Under the pieces are notes generated by a model. It had not been told where the DNA came from. It saw only the letters and a list, made by a program, of their open reading frames with translations, and did no database searches. Shown one piece after another: positions 25,309 to 33,854 of a stretch of 64,000 nt of DNA. Positions within the stretch are counted from its first letter, which is position 1. Each line of letters starts with the position of its first letter. Origin of the DNA: Alphaproteobacteria bacterium. GTDB lineage: Bacteria > Pseudomonadota > Alphaproteobacteria > RF32 > CAG-239. Where the stretch lies: contig JAQWBS010000001.1 of the NCBI GenBank assembly GCA_028706255.1, forward strand, positions 263,411 to 327,410, written 5' to 3'. Made by a program: the position numbers and the translations under genes.

Positions 25309-25863
25309 TTAGAAGCTATATCTAACACCTAAAGTGGCATCAAGAACACTGTCTAAGCCTTTCACATCAACCCAAGAGTTTTTAACCATTGCACGAACAG
25401 CAACATCGCTTGTCACATTATATTGCAAGCCGCCACCAATACGTCCATACCAACCATCATCGCTGCCTTTTTCAACAGCATTTTTGGCGCTATATCTGTA
25501 ATTACCCGTACCAACTAAACCCAAAAGTTCAAATTTTTGAGAACAACCCAATGGCAAATGACCAATAGCGTCAAGCCCCAAAACTCTATACTTTGATTTT
25601 GTTTTCAAACCAGCATGGCTTTTTGATTCATTAAATGTTTGTTGATACAAACCTTCAACACTGAAGAATTTATTGATTTGAGTTCCAATAACCAAAGCAG
25701 GGGAATTAAAGTTTTTCTGCAAAGCTTTTTTATTGTCACCCTTATATTCTGCACGAGAATAAACATAATCCAAACCGACAATAGGCTTAACACTTAATTC
25801 TGCAGCTTTTGCAGTGAAAGCACACAACAAAGATGCAACTGTAACAAATAGAAATTTTTTCAT
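25309..25863 (-). CDS. Small outer-membrane beta-barrel protein
   Basis: 184 residues. Signal peptide MKKFLFVTVASLLCAFTAKAA (cleaved near residue 21), then alternating amphipathic strands (VKPIVGLDYVYSRAEY, SPALVIGTQINKFFSVEGLYQQTF, YGRIGGGLQYNVTSDVAVRAMVKNSW) and the terminal signature DATLGVRYSF ending in Phe, the BAM insertion signal. Size fits an eight-strand barrel like OmpA-N/OmpW/surface-antigen families; the ligand is unknown. ATG 25863 has a strong GGAGG. The 5' leader holds a perfect 8-bp stem-loop (25889-25909) that may stabilise the mRNA. Confidence 0.85.
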   Translation of the reverse strand: MKKFLFVTVASLLCAFTAKAAELSVKPIVGLDYVYSRAEYKGDNKKALQKNFNSPALVIGTQINKFFSVEGLYQQTFNESKSHAGLKTKSKYRVLGLDAIGHLPLGCSQKFELLGLVGTGNYRYSAKNAVEKGSDDGWYGRIGGGLQYNVTSDVAVRAMVKNSWVDVKGLDSVLDATLGVRYSF

Positions 25864-25888
25864 ATAACCTCCGTTAAGTTTTTTATAT

Positions 25889-25960
25889 TTATATCAATTA
25901 ATGATATAAGTCTTAATCGTTAAAAGTGCAATATTTAAATTTTAACCTCAAATAGTCAAG
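25889..25960 (-). promoter_or_regulatory. Promoter and leader hairpin of the barrel gene
   Basis: On the minus strand TTGACT (25955-25960) and AAATAT 17 bases downstream (25932-25937) form a plausible promoter. The leader contains TTATATCA-ATTAA-TGATATAA (25889-25909), a perfect 8-bp hairpin of the kind that protects outer-membrane-protein mRNAs. Confidence 0.5.
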
Positions 25961-26106
25961 ATTATGAAACCTTGACCCTTTTGGTTTTCAAAAACCAACA
26001 AAATAAAATGCACAACGAAAGATATATAATCCCCCTTTCGCAATTATCAAGAGGGTTTTACACTAAAAATTGTAAATATTTGTAAAAACAGATGAAAATT
26101 TTTTAA

Positions 26107-28392
26107 TTAAATAACTTCACGCCGTCCAACATGATCAGCAGCAGAAACCACCCCTTCAGCTTCCATCCTATCAATAATGGACGCTGCACGGTTATAACCA
26201 ATGCGAAGCTTTCGCTGAATATAGCTTGTTGAAGCTTTCTTGTCTTGCTGAACCACAGCCAAAGCTTGAGCATATAAGTCGTCATCTGAACCCCCACTAC
26301 CGAAAGCGGAACTATCAAAAACTGCACTTCCTTTATCTGAAAGCTCACCGTCTGTAATTCCCTCAATATATTCTGCAACTTTCTGACTTCTGATAAATTC
26401 AACAACTTTTTCAATTTCAGCATCTTTCACAAAGCTACCATGAATACGAACAGGACGACGTCCAGCTGGCATATAAAGCATATCCCCTTTCCCCAAAAGC
26501 TGTTCAGCACCTTGCTCCCCAAGAATGGTACGGCTATCAATTTTAGAAGTCACTTGGAAGGAAATTCTTGTTGGGAAGTTTGCTTTAATTGTTCCCGTAA
26601 TAACGTCAACAGAAGGTCTTTGTGTTGACATAATCAAATGGATTCCCGCCGCACGAGCCATTTGTGCCAAACGTTGAATAGCCGCTTCAACTTCTTTACC
26701 AGCAACCAACATTAAATCTGCCATTTCATCAACCACCACCACAATATATGGTAAAGCAGTTAAATCGAGTTCTTGCTCTTCCATAATTGGCGCACCCGTA
26801 TCAGGATCAAACCCCGTCTGAACAGTTCTAGTCACTTTCTCACCAGAAGCTCTTAATTCAGCAAGCTTAATGTTGTACCCTTCAATATTTCTCACATTTA
26901 ATTTTGCCATCGCACGATAACGGTCTTCCATTTCTCGAACAGCCCACTTCAAACCCAAAACAGCTTTACTTGGATCAGTAATAACAGGCGTTAACAAATG
27001 CGGAATGCCATTATACATCGAAAATTCAAGCATTTTAGGGTCAATCATTATCAACTTACATTCTTCTGGCGACATATGATAAAGCAAAGACAAAATCATC
27101 TGATTCACCCCAACAGATTTTCCCGAACCTGTTGTTCCAGCAACTAGCAAGTGAGGCATCTTTGCTAAATCTGCATATATATTCTTGCCAGCAATATCTT
27201 TTCCTAAAACCACATTAAGCGTATTTTTTGAAGAAGAAAATTCAGGGTCTTCAAAAAGTTCCCTCAACCAAACGGTTTCACGTTTTGGATTAGGCATTTC
27301 AATTCCGATTGTGTTTGAACCAGAAACAACAGCAATACGAACAGAAGAAACAGACATTGAACGCGCAATATCATCAGAAAGCCCAATCACTCTGGCAGTC
27401 TTTGTCCCAGGAGCAGGCTCAAGCTCATATAAGGTAACTACTGGACCAGGGCGAACTTTAACAATTTTACCATTTATCCCAAATTCTTGTAAAACACTTT
27501 CCAGTTCCAATGAAATTTTTTCAAGCTCTTTTTCACTAACTTCATGAGCTGATTTTGACTTCTCAGGTTTAGATAATAAATTCACACTAGGCACAACATA
27601 ACCATCGTCTGAAACCTTTTTCTTCGCAATTTTTGCAACAACATTTGGTTTCTTTCTTACCTCATTATCCACCATCTTTGGCTCAATTCTTTGACGATAT
27701 TCCTCCATTTCTTTTATTTTGCTTCGAGAAATTTTAGCTTTCTTAACTTTGATAATGTCATCATCTTTCTTTCTGAAAGGATAAGAAACAAGTTTTCCAA
27801 ACAAAACAAAACAACGTCCAATGAAGCAGAAGAAAGCATACCAGTTTTTATAAGTGATACCGACAGCATAGTTAAAAGCCAAAACAGAAAAAACAAAAAG
27901 AAAACTACCCACGGCTAAATTGGTGTAATCATTTGCAAAAAACAAATTAGCAAATTTTAAAAGATGCCTTAAGAGTTCCTTTCCAACGATTCCTCCTAAC
28001 TCAAAAGCCTCAATCTTTTGTGGAAGAAGCGCCAAAAATGTAGCAAAAGACAAAACACCAAGCAAAAAAGCGAAAAAGCGTGTCGGATAATTAATCCGTG
28101 GTCTTGCCAAAGCAAATTCATATCCCCAAATGAAGAGAGCTGGAAAGAAAGTCAAAAAAGCAAACCCAAATCCTCTAAGAAGAATATCTGCCGTGCTAGA
28201 CCCAAACAAACCTAAATAGTTCTTAATTTCTGCAGAAGAGGCATAATTAAGGGTTGGATCAGACGCATGATAAAAGCACACACTCAAAAGAGAAAGCACA
28301 ACAAAAGACAGCAACGCAACACCGAAGAGTCTCCAAAAAACACGTTGAAAGATTGAGGATTCTTTTTTCTTATTTTTAACACTTTTAGCCAT
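26107..28392 (-). CDS. ftsK: DNA translocase FtsK
   Basis: 761 residues. Hexameric motor that links division to chromosome segregation. Four to five hydrophobic segments lie in residues about 20-195, followed by a charged linker. The motor domain carries PHLLVAGTTGSGKSVGVNQM (Walker A), LIMIDPKMLEFSMYNGIPHL and IVVVVDEMADLM (Walker B), MSTQRPSVDVITGTIKANFPTRISF. The C-terminal winged-helix gamma domain (STSYIQRKLRIGYNRAASIIDRMEAEGVV) reads polar KOPS-type sites. The short linker makes it SpoIIIE-like in length. Confidence 0.96.
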   Translation of the reverse strand: MAKSVKNKKKESSIFQRVFWRLFGVALLSFVVLSLLSVCFYHASDPTLNYASSAEIKNYLGLFGSSTADILLRGFGFAFLTFFPALFIWGYEFALARPRINYPTRFFAFLLGVLSFATFLALLPQKIEAFELGGIVGKELLRHLLKFANLFFANDYTNLAVGSFLFVFSVLAFNYAVGITYKNWYAFFCFIGRCFVLFGKLVSYPFRKKDDDIIKVKKAKISRSKIKEMEEYRQRIEPKMVDNEVRKKPNVVAKIAKKKVSDDGYVVPSVNLLSKPEKSKSAHEVSEKELEKISLELESVLQEFGINGKIVKVRPGPVVTLYELEPAPGTKTARVIGLSDDIARSMSVSSVRIAVVSGSNTIGIEMPNPKRETVWLRELFEDPEFSSSKNTLNVVLGKDIAGKNIYADLAKMPHLLVAGTTGSGKSVGVNQMILSLLYHMSPEECKLIMIDPKMLEFSMYNGIPHLLTPVITDPSKAVLGLKWAVREMEDRYRAMAKLNVRNIEGYNIKLAELRASGEKVTRTVQTGFDPDTGAPIMEEQELDLTALPYIVVVVDEMADLMLVAGKEVEAAIQRLAQMARAAGIHLIMSTQRPSVDVITGTIKANFPTRISFQVTSKIDSRTILGEQGAEQLLGKGDMLYMPAGRRPVRIHGSFVKDAEIEKVVEFIRSQKVAEYIEGITDGELSDKGSAVFDSSAFGSGGSDDDLYAQALAVVQQDKKASTSYIQRKLRIGYNRAASIIDRMEAEGVVSAADHVGRREVI

Positions 28393-28476
28393 TTTTAAAA
28401 CCTGTATATTTCCTTAAAAGCTTATTTTTAGAGAATTATACAAAAGAAAAATCAATATTATGTTAATTTTGCCAAA

Positions 28477-29292
28477 TTATCTGTTTTTATCTTTAAGGCT
28501 TGATAAAAGATTTTTATCATAAGCAACCTTTTGAGTTGGACGAAGTCTCTTTGCAGTGGCATTAACAGCATAGCGTCCCCAATAATATAATCTTTTAGCA
28601 AAAGGAATTTCAGTTTGAGCCATATATCTTTTAAGAGCCGTTTTTGCCATTTTTAATTTATTTCTACTGATCTGTTTTTCTCTCACTCGATAAAAGCACA
28701 AAACTTCATTAATTCCATAAGATTTGAATCCTTTTTTAAAAAGCCTTATCCAAGCTTCAGCATCATTTCCCAAAGTTCTTTCTTTAGGAATATCAGGAAT
28801 TCCTGTTTGTTTTGTGTCAACCATAGATGTTGAAAAGCCAATTTGAGTTGTTTTCATATATCTTCTTAAATCAACTTCCTTATCAGCTTTCACATATCCT
28901 CGAGACTTAGGGTCACCATTCTCGTCCATAAAAATATAACTTGTGTGGGAAATGGGATAATTATTTTCTTTCATAAAACGATATTGTTTTTCCAATTTTG
29001 TTTTTGCCCAAACATCATCTGAATCAATAAAAGCAAAATATCTCCCCTTGGCTTGTTCCATGGCAAAATTTCTGGTTTCACCAACGCCATAATTCTTTTC
29101 ATTCCGATAAACCTTAATGCGGCTATCTTTTTCAGCAAAACTTTCTGCAATTTGTCTTGTTTTATCTGTTGAACAATCATCAACAAAAATCAACTCCCAA
29201 TCATTATAGGTCTGATGAAGAATAGACTTAATTGTTGAAGCTAAATATTTTTCACTATTATAAGCAGGAGCAATGATGGAAATTTCTGGCAT
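28477..29292 (-). CDS. Family 2 glycosyltransferase
   Basis: 271 residues from ATG 29292 (AAGGAA seven bases upstream; a TTG at 29298 is less likely). GT-A domain: ISIIAPAYNSEKYLASTI, FVDDCSTDKT, and DSDDVW near residue 92. The C-terminal portion LKMAKTALKRYMAQTEIPFAKRLYYWGRYAVNA resembles surface-glycan transferases. It lies just downstream of kdsB on the same strand, beyond a terminator, which suggests a lipopolysaccharide-related acceptor (inference). Confidence 0.85.
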   Translation of the reverse strand: MPEISIIAPAYNSEKYLASTIKSILHQTYNDWELIFVDDCSTDKTRQIAESFAEKDSRIKVYRNEKNYGVGETRNFAMEQAKGRYFAFIDSDDVWAKTKLEKQYRFMKENNYPISHTSYIFMDENGDPKSRGYVKADKEVDLRRYMKTTQIGFSTSMVDTKQTGIPDIPKERTLGNDAEAWIRLFKKGFKSYGINEVLCFYRVREKQISRNKLKMAKTALKRYMAQTEIPFAKRLYYWGRYAVNATAKRLRPTQKVAYDKNLLSSLKDKNR

Positions 29293-29359
29293 AGACAAGT
29301 TCCTTTTTCTATGAGGAAGAATATTTATATTCTATATAAATTATTTAAAAACTCAACAA

Positions 29360-29384
29360 AAAAGGCACCCAACAGATGCCTTTT
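29360..29384 (-). terminator. Terminator after kdsB
   Basis: An 8-bp stem (AAAAGGCA/TGCCTTTT) followed on the minus strand by TTTTTTG. Confidence 0.8.
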
Positions 29385-29392
29385 CATTAAGT

Positions 29393-30160
29393 CTATTTCA
29401 CAAATTTTATCATTTCTTCATAGTCTTGAGGTGTATTCACATCAGCAGGGGCTCGCTTATCAATGCGAGTGTCTTCCACTTTTAATGCAAAAATAGACAT
29501 GCCATTTTCCAAAGCACGGAGTTGTTCAAGCTTTTCTCTTGCTTCCAAAAGCCCAACTGGGAGAGAAACAAATTTTTGCAAAGATTTTGCATTATAAACA
29601 TAAATCCCAATATGCCAAAAAGCCTCATCAACCGTTCCTAAAGGGCGATTATATGGCAATGGACTGCGAGAGAAATACAAACATCTTGCAGTGTTTGAGC
29701 CTTTGTCAAAAGCTGTTGCCACTTTCACAATGTTAGGATTTTCAATTTCTTCTTTCTTCACAATTGGCTGAACCACTGTGGCAATATCCGCACCACTTGT
29801 TGCCATCAACTCAACTAATTTTCCACAAATTGTTGGGTCAACGTTGACATCATCACCTTGAAAATTAATAACCACATCATATTTTGAACCATCAGGGTCA
29901 ATTGTTTTCAATGCCTGAGCAATTCTATCTGTTCCGCTTGGACAATCTGGATCTGTCATAATTGCCTTTGCACCAAGCTCTTCAACTTTTGCCTTGATTC
30001 CTAGGTCATCACAAGCAACATAAGTGTCTTGAGCTCCAAAGACGTTTGACACATTTTCATAAACTCTTTGAATGAGCGTTTTGCCATTAATGTCGATTAA
30101 TGGCTTGTTTGGCAAGCGTTCAGACTTCATTCGACATGGAATGATTACAACTGTTTTCAT
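29393..30160 (-). CDS. kdsB: CMP-KDO synthetase (3-deoxy-manno-octulosonate cytidylyltransferase)
   Basis: 255 residues. Activates KDO with CTP for the lipopolysaccharide inner core. VVIIPCRMKSERLPNKPL is the nucleotide-binding signature; DPDCPSGTDRIAQAL, VVINFQGDDVNVDP (metal Asp) and FWHIGIYVYNAKSL are diagnostic, and the C-terminal DTRIDKRAPADVNTPQD is close to the usual VDT..D(T/L)xxD end. It lies 11 bases after a HAD phosphatase gene, so the two are co-transcribed. It shows that this organism makes KDO and therefore some form of lipopolysaccharide, in line with lptD/lptF in the window. Confidence 0.95.
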   Translation of the reverse strand: MKTVVIIPCRMKSERLPNKPLIDINGKTLIQRVYENVSNVFGAQDTYVACDDLGIKAKVEELGAKAIMTDPDCPSGTDRIAQALKTIDPDGSKYDVVINFQGDDVNVDPTICGKLVELMATSGADIATVVQPIVKKEEIENPNIVKVATAFDKGSNTARCLYFSRSPLPYNRPLGTVDEAFWHIGIYVYNAKSLQKFVSLPVGLLEAREKLEQLRALENGMSIFALKVEDTRIDKRAPADVNTPQDYEEMIKFVK

Positions 30161-30171
30161 TTTTAACCCCT

Positions 30172-30852
30172 TTATTTCATTATCGTATTATTTAATAACC
30201 AATCTTTTAACTCATAAATATTGCCCACCTCAGGAATATCCCTTAAATCTTCAGGTAAGTCAGTGGTAAACTCTGAACGAAAACGAACAGGATGAACACC
30301 AGCGCGAAGTGCGGAATAAATATTATAAATTCGATCATCAACTAAAATGGTTTCTTCAGGTTTCAACCCATATTTTTGCATACACTGAATGAGCTTTTCT
30401 TCTTTAGTTGTATCGTGCATTTTGTCACCGTGGAGCGTTACTTCAACGGTCAGTAACTTAACACTATCTCCCAAAATGCGAGCAATCATCTCTTTCTTTT
30501 TTGCCATATCAAAACCGGCACTCATCGTTAATTGACGATAACCTAGTTTATCAAGTTCCGCCAGAACTTCTGCTGTGCCTTCATAAAGCGGGCGGTCAAA
30601 ATAGAAATCGTCGGTGTGGCAAAAATCATGGTCTAACACTTTACCAAGCGTTGGGTGGGTGATTAAATCCATTGCCCCATATTTTTCCTTATTCACAGGC
30701 AATGCCTTAGCTAAATCCTGATATTTCAATCCCTTAAAGATATCTTTATATTTTTCATGCTTAGTCAAAAATTCAAAATAGGCATGATTTAGGTCAACCA
30801 AAACCCCATCAACATCCCAAAATATATTTTTTATCACCAGCTTTTCAGACAT
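30172..30852 (-). CDS. HAD-superfamily hydrolase
   Basis: 226 residues. The nucleophile motif is DVDGVLVD (residues 13-20); TMSAGF supplies motif II, and ILVDDRIYNIYSALRAG motif IV with metal Asp. The region between motifs I and II is a C1-type cap, as in phosphoglycolate phosphatase relatives. ATG 30852 has GAGGA upstream. Immediately upstream of kdsB in the same transcript, so a KDO-8-phosphate phosphatase role is conceivable, but classical KdsC lacks such a cap; the substrate is unknown. Confidence 0.8.
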   Translation of the reverse strand: MSEKLVIKNIFWDVDGVLVDLNHAYFEFLTKHEKYKDIFKGLKYQDLAKALPVNKEKYGAMDLITHPTLGKVLDHDFCHTDDFYFDRPLYEGTAEVLAELDKLGYRQLTMSAGFDMAKKKEMIARILGDSVKLLTVEVTLHGDKMHDTTKEEKLIQCMQKYGLKPEETILVDDRIYNIYSALRAGVHPVRFRSEFTTDLPEDLRDIPEVGNIYELKDWLLNNTIMK

Positions 30853-30947
30853 AAAAAATTTCCTCGTAACATTAGTTTTTCCACATTATAAAGCCAAAAA
30901 ACATAAAAACAAATTAAAAAAGCAACTTTGCTAAATCTATTTAAAGA

Positions 30948-30974
30948 TTGACTTTTTACGGAATAATTTATAAA
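30948..30974 (+). promoter_or_regulatory. Promoter of fabD-fabG
   Basis: TTGACT (30948-30953) and TATAAA (30969-30974) with a 15-base spacer, 33 bases before the fabD start codon. Confidence 0.5.
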
Positions 30975-31006
30975 TCTAACGAGTTATTAATATTAAGGAT
31001 ATTCAA

Positions 31007-31951
31007 ATGAAATATGCTTTTGTATTCCCTGGACAAGGTTCTCAATTTGTCGGCATGGGGAAAGATTTGGCAGAAAACTTTAAGTCTGCCCAAGAAGTAT
31101 TTCAAGAAGTCAATGAAGCGCTTTCCCAAGATTTATATAAAATTATGGTTGAAGGCCCTGAAAGTGAATTGACCCTAACTTATAATACTCAACCTGCATT
31201 AATGGCGACTTCTATGGCCATTGTTAAAATTCTGGAAAAAGATTTCGGTATTCAACTCAAAGAGAAAGCAACCTTTGTTGCTGGCCACTCACTTGGCGAA
31301 TATTCAGCGGCTTGTGCTGCGGGTGTTTTTTCTTTGGAAGAAACTGCAAAACTTCTTCGCATTCGTGGAAATGCTATGCAAAAAGCTGTTCCGTCAGGTG
31401 TTGGCGGCATGGCTGCTGTGATTGGCATGTCTTTCAAAGATGTTTCAGCCTTGATTGACGCTTGTTCAGACAAAGAAAACCTGATTGTTGCCGCAAACGA
31501 CAATTCAGATGGACAAGTTGTGCTTTCAGGACACATGAAAGCCATTGATAAGGCCGTTGAAATTGCGGCTGAATTTGGTGCAAAAAGATGTATCAAACTT
31601 CCAGTAAGTGCTCCATTTCATAGCCCTTTGATGCAACCTGCTGCTGAAGCTATGGCAAGAGCTTTTATGGAAGTTGAATCTCACAATGCTGACATTCCAC
31701 TCATTTCAAACGTTCTTGCTCAAGCAATCACAGACAAGAATGAAATTATCAAAAACTTAATTGAACAAGTCACAGGCTCTGTCCGTTGGCGTGAATCTGT
31801 TTTGTTCATGAAAGAAAAAGGAATCACCGATGTCGTTGAACTTGGTGCTGGAAAAGTTTTGTCTGGCATCGTTAAAAGAAGCGACAAAGATATGAATGCC
31901 TATTCTGTCGGCACAGTTGCCGAAATTGAAGATTTGGCAAAAAACTTGTAA
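31007..31951 (+). CDS. fabD: Malonyl-CoA:ACP transacylase
   Basis: 314 residues. Transfers malonyl from CoA to acyl carrier protein to start fatty-acid elongation. FVFPGQGSQFVGMG at the N-terminus, catalytic Ser in GHSLGEYSA, catalytic His in APFHSPLM, and the Arg-bearing RIRGNAMQ. AAGGA precedes ATG. It is 29 bases before fabG in the usual fab order. Confidence 0.96.
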   Translation: MKYAFVFPGQGSQFVGMGKDLAENFKSAQEVFQEVNEALSQDLYKIMVEGPESELTLTYNTQPALMATSMAIVKILEKDFGIQLKEKATFVAGHSLGEYSAACAAGVFSLEETAKLLRIRGNAMQKAVPSGVGGMAAVIGMSFKDVSALIDACSDKENLIVAANDNSDGQVVLSGHMKAIDKAVEIAAEFGAKRCIKLPVSAPFHSPLMQPAAEAMARAFMEVESHNADIPLISNVLAQAITDKNEIIKNLIEQVTGSVRWRESVLFMKEKGITDVVELGAGKVLSGIVKRSDKDMNAYSVGTVAEIEDLAKNL

Positions 31952-31980
31952 AACAACCCTAAACAAAAGGAAAAATACAC

Positions 31981-32718
31981 ATGTTTAGATTAGATGGTAA
32001 AATCGCTCTCATCACTGGCGCTGCTGGTGGAATTGGTGATAAAATTGCTCGTACCCTTCACGCTCAAGGTGCAATCGTTGCTTTGACAGATATGCGTGCG
32101 GAACCTATGGAAAAATTGGCAAAAGAACTTGGCTCAAATGCTCATGTTTTTGTTGCAAACCTCACAGATTCTGAACAAGTCAATGGCTTGGTTAAAGAAG
32201 TTGAAGAAAAATTGGGTCGCATTGACATTTTAGTTAACAATGCAGGCTTAACACGCGACAACTTGTTTATGAGAATGAGTGACGAAGAATGGCAATTGGT
32301 TCAAGATGTTAACCTCACAGCTGGTTTTAAACTCACAAGAGCAGCAATTCGTGGGATGATGAAAAGACGTTTCGGTCGTATCATTGGTATGGCTTCTGTT
32401 GTTGGTGTTATGGGAAATGCCGGACAAGCAAACTATGCAGCCACAAAAGGCGGCATGATTGCAATGAACAAATGCTTGGCACAAGAAGTTGCAAGCCGTG
32501 GCATTACAGTTAACTCAATCGCCCCAGGGTTTATCAGAACACCTATGACAGATGTTTTGACAGACGAACAAAAGAAAGCGCTTTTGACAAGAGTTCCAAC
32601 TGGTGCTTTGGGTGAAGCTCAAGACATTGCAAACGTTGTTGCTTTCTTGGCATCTGATGAAGCAAACTACATCACAGGTCAAACCATCAACATCAATGGT
32701 GGAATGATTATGATTTAG
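31981..32718 (+). CDS. fabG: 3-oxoacyl-ACP reductase
   Basis: 245 residues. NADPH-dependent short-chain dehydrogenase of fatty-acid synthesis. ITGAAGGIGDKIA binds the cofactor, NNAGLTRDNLFMRM and the catalytic Ser-Tyr-Lys (MASVVGVMG, NYAATKGG) are in place, followed by APGFIRTPMTD and the C-terminal TINxxGGM motif. The acpP and fabF genes that usually come next are missing; a terminator follows instead. Confidence 0.95.
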   Translation: MFRLDGKIALITGAAGGIGDKIARTLHAQGAIVALTDMRAEPMEKLAKELGSNAHVFVANLTDSEQVNGLVKEVEEKLGRIDILVNNAGLTRDNLFMRMSDEEWQLVQDVNLTAGFKLTRAAIRGMMKRRFGRIIGMASVVGVMGNAGQANYAATKGGMIAMNKCLAQEVASRGITVNSIAPGFIRTPMTDVLTDEQKKALLTRVPTGALGEAQDIANVVAFLASDEANYITGQTININGGMIMI

Positions 32719-32737
32719 TCTTAAAAGATTAAATGAC

Positions 32738-32770
32738 AAAAAGAGTGTCCACTGTGGCACTCTTTTTTTT
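32738..32770 (+). terminator. Terminator after fabG
   Basis: Hairpin GAGTGTCC...GGCACTC with an A-rich upstream arm and a run of eight T. Confidence 0.8.
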
Positions 32771-32803
32771 TATTCAACTAAAAATTATATTGATAAGTTA
32801 AAT

Positions 32804-32852
32804 AAAAGAGTCTAATCTTTTTTCATAAAAGAGCCATTAAGACTCTTTTTTG
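32804..32852 (+). promoter_or_regulatory. Nested hairpins (possible attenuator) before the lipoprotein gene
   Basis: The terminator-like hairpin AAAAGAG/CTCTTTT (32827-32849, T-run to 32851) shares its 3' arm with a longer alternative pairing, AAAAGAGTCT (32804-32813) to AGACTCTTTT (32840-32849). Only one can form at a time. The gene start is 25 bases further on. Confidence 0.4.
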
Positions 32853-32876
32853 TTAAAATAAAAGGGAGTTAGAACT

Positions 32877-33311
32877 TTGAAAAAACTATGCACTATCCTA
32901 CTTTTCACCATGCTAATTTCTGCGTGCACTTCTTTAACCCGCCAAGAACAAATTTCATTAAGAAGCTTAAAAGCCCAAGGAGTTTCCGTTGACAAACCTA
33001 TTGGAAACTGGGAAAGACCTGCAAGCCCTGCTGGTGCAGGTGCCTTAAACCTTCTTCCAGGCTTTGGAAACTTCTATTTAGCAATGGGAAATGGAGGCGA
33101 AAGCAACCACTATCTCTATGGAGCATTGAATCTTCTTACATGGCCAATTTCTATTCTGTGGGGTATCCCTGAAGCAGTTATTGATGCCAACAGAATAAAC
33201 GAAAGAGAACTTATTTACTATTATACCTTTGATGAAAGTGGTAAAGAAGCCTTAAAAGAAAAGGGTTTGGAACTTACTGCTTCTGGTAGATTAGAAACAA
33301 TTAAAGAATAA
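32877..33311 (+). CDS. Predicted lipoprotein
   Basis: 144 residues. Start codon TTG with GGGAG eight bases upstream. MKKLCTILLFTMLISAC is a lipoprotein signal with a LISAC lipobox, giving lipidated Cys17. The mature protein includes NLLPGFGNFYLAMGNGGES and YGALNLLTWPISILWGIPEAVIDANRINERE, a glycine-rich hydrophobic middle resembling small outer-membrane-associated lipoproteins with a membrane-dipping segment. No known family could be assigned. Ends at a bidirectional terminator. Confidence 0.75.
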   Translation: MKKLCTILLFTMLISACTSLTRQEQISLRSLKAQGVSVDKPIGNWERPASPAGAGALNLLPGFGNFYLAMGNGGESNHYLYGALNLLTWPISILWGIPEAVIDANRINERELIYYYTFDESGKEALKEKGLELTASGRLETIKE

Positions 33312-33324
33312 TAAATTTTCTAAC

Positions 33325-33360
33325 AAAAAAGAGAGTGTTTTTTCAAACGCTCTCTTTTTT
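33325..33360. terminator. Bidirectional terminator
   Basis: An AAAAAAGAGAG/CTCTCTTTTTT stem closes an A/T-rich loop between convergent genes. The last codons of the leftward gene at 33343 lie inside it. Confidence 0.85.
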
Positions 33361-33774
33361 CATCAGCATCAACCTGAAAAGTTTTGACAAAGAAAAGAAT
33401 GCCAACAAGGATTCCATAATATTCTTTGTTTCCAGTTTTCTTTGAAATAAAGGATTTGCTTCAATTTGAAATTTATTCAAATCTTCTTTGAAGAAAAAAT
33501 CAACAACTTCTCCAACAGAGATTGCGTTTTCTTCAGCAAAAATCCAATCTGTTCCGTCTTTCGTGAGCTTAATATTTGTTGCTTCTTCAAGTTTTGAAAC
33601 AACTTCAGTCATAAGCTCTTTTTCTGAACTAACCTGAGCATTTTTAGCAAAGAAGAGAACACCATTAACAATATAACAGCTTTCTTCTCGTCCCATTTTT
33701 CTTGCGATAAAATCTAAAAGAGCAGGTTTGGTTAAAGCAACTTCTTTTTCAAAAATAACAATTTTTTTTGACAT
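33343..33774 (-). CDS. Hypothetical protein
   Basis: 143 residues, not recognised. No signal peptide. Two similar halves may exist: an N-terminal alpha/beta part (IVIFEKEVALTKPALLDFIARKMG, then CYIVNGVLFFAKNAQVS) and a middle part (LEEATNIKLTKDGTDWIFAEENAISVGEVVDFFF). The C-terminal 30 residues are hydrophobic and basic. The ribosome site is weak. The stop lies in a terminator stem. Confidence 0.55.
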   Translation of the reverse strand: MSKKIVIFEKEVALTKPALLDFIARKMGREESCYIVNGVLFFAKNAQVSSEKELMTEVVSKLEEATNIKLTKDGTDWIFAEENAISVGEVVDFFFKEDLNKFQIEANPLFQRKLETKNIMESLLAFFSLSKLFRLMLMKKESV

Positions 33775-33854
33775 AAATAATAAGGATTAAAAATTAAACG
33801 AAGCTATGATTATAGCAACGATTCTCATTTAATACAAGATTTATATATAAAATT

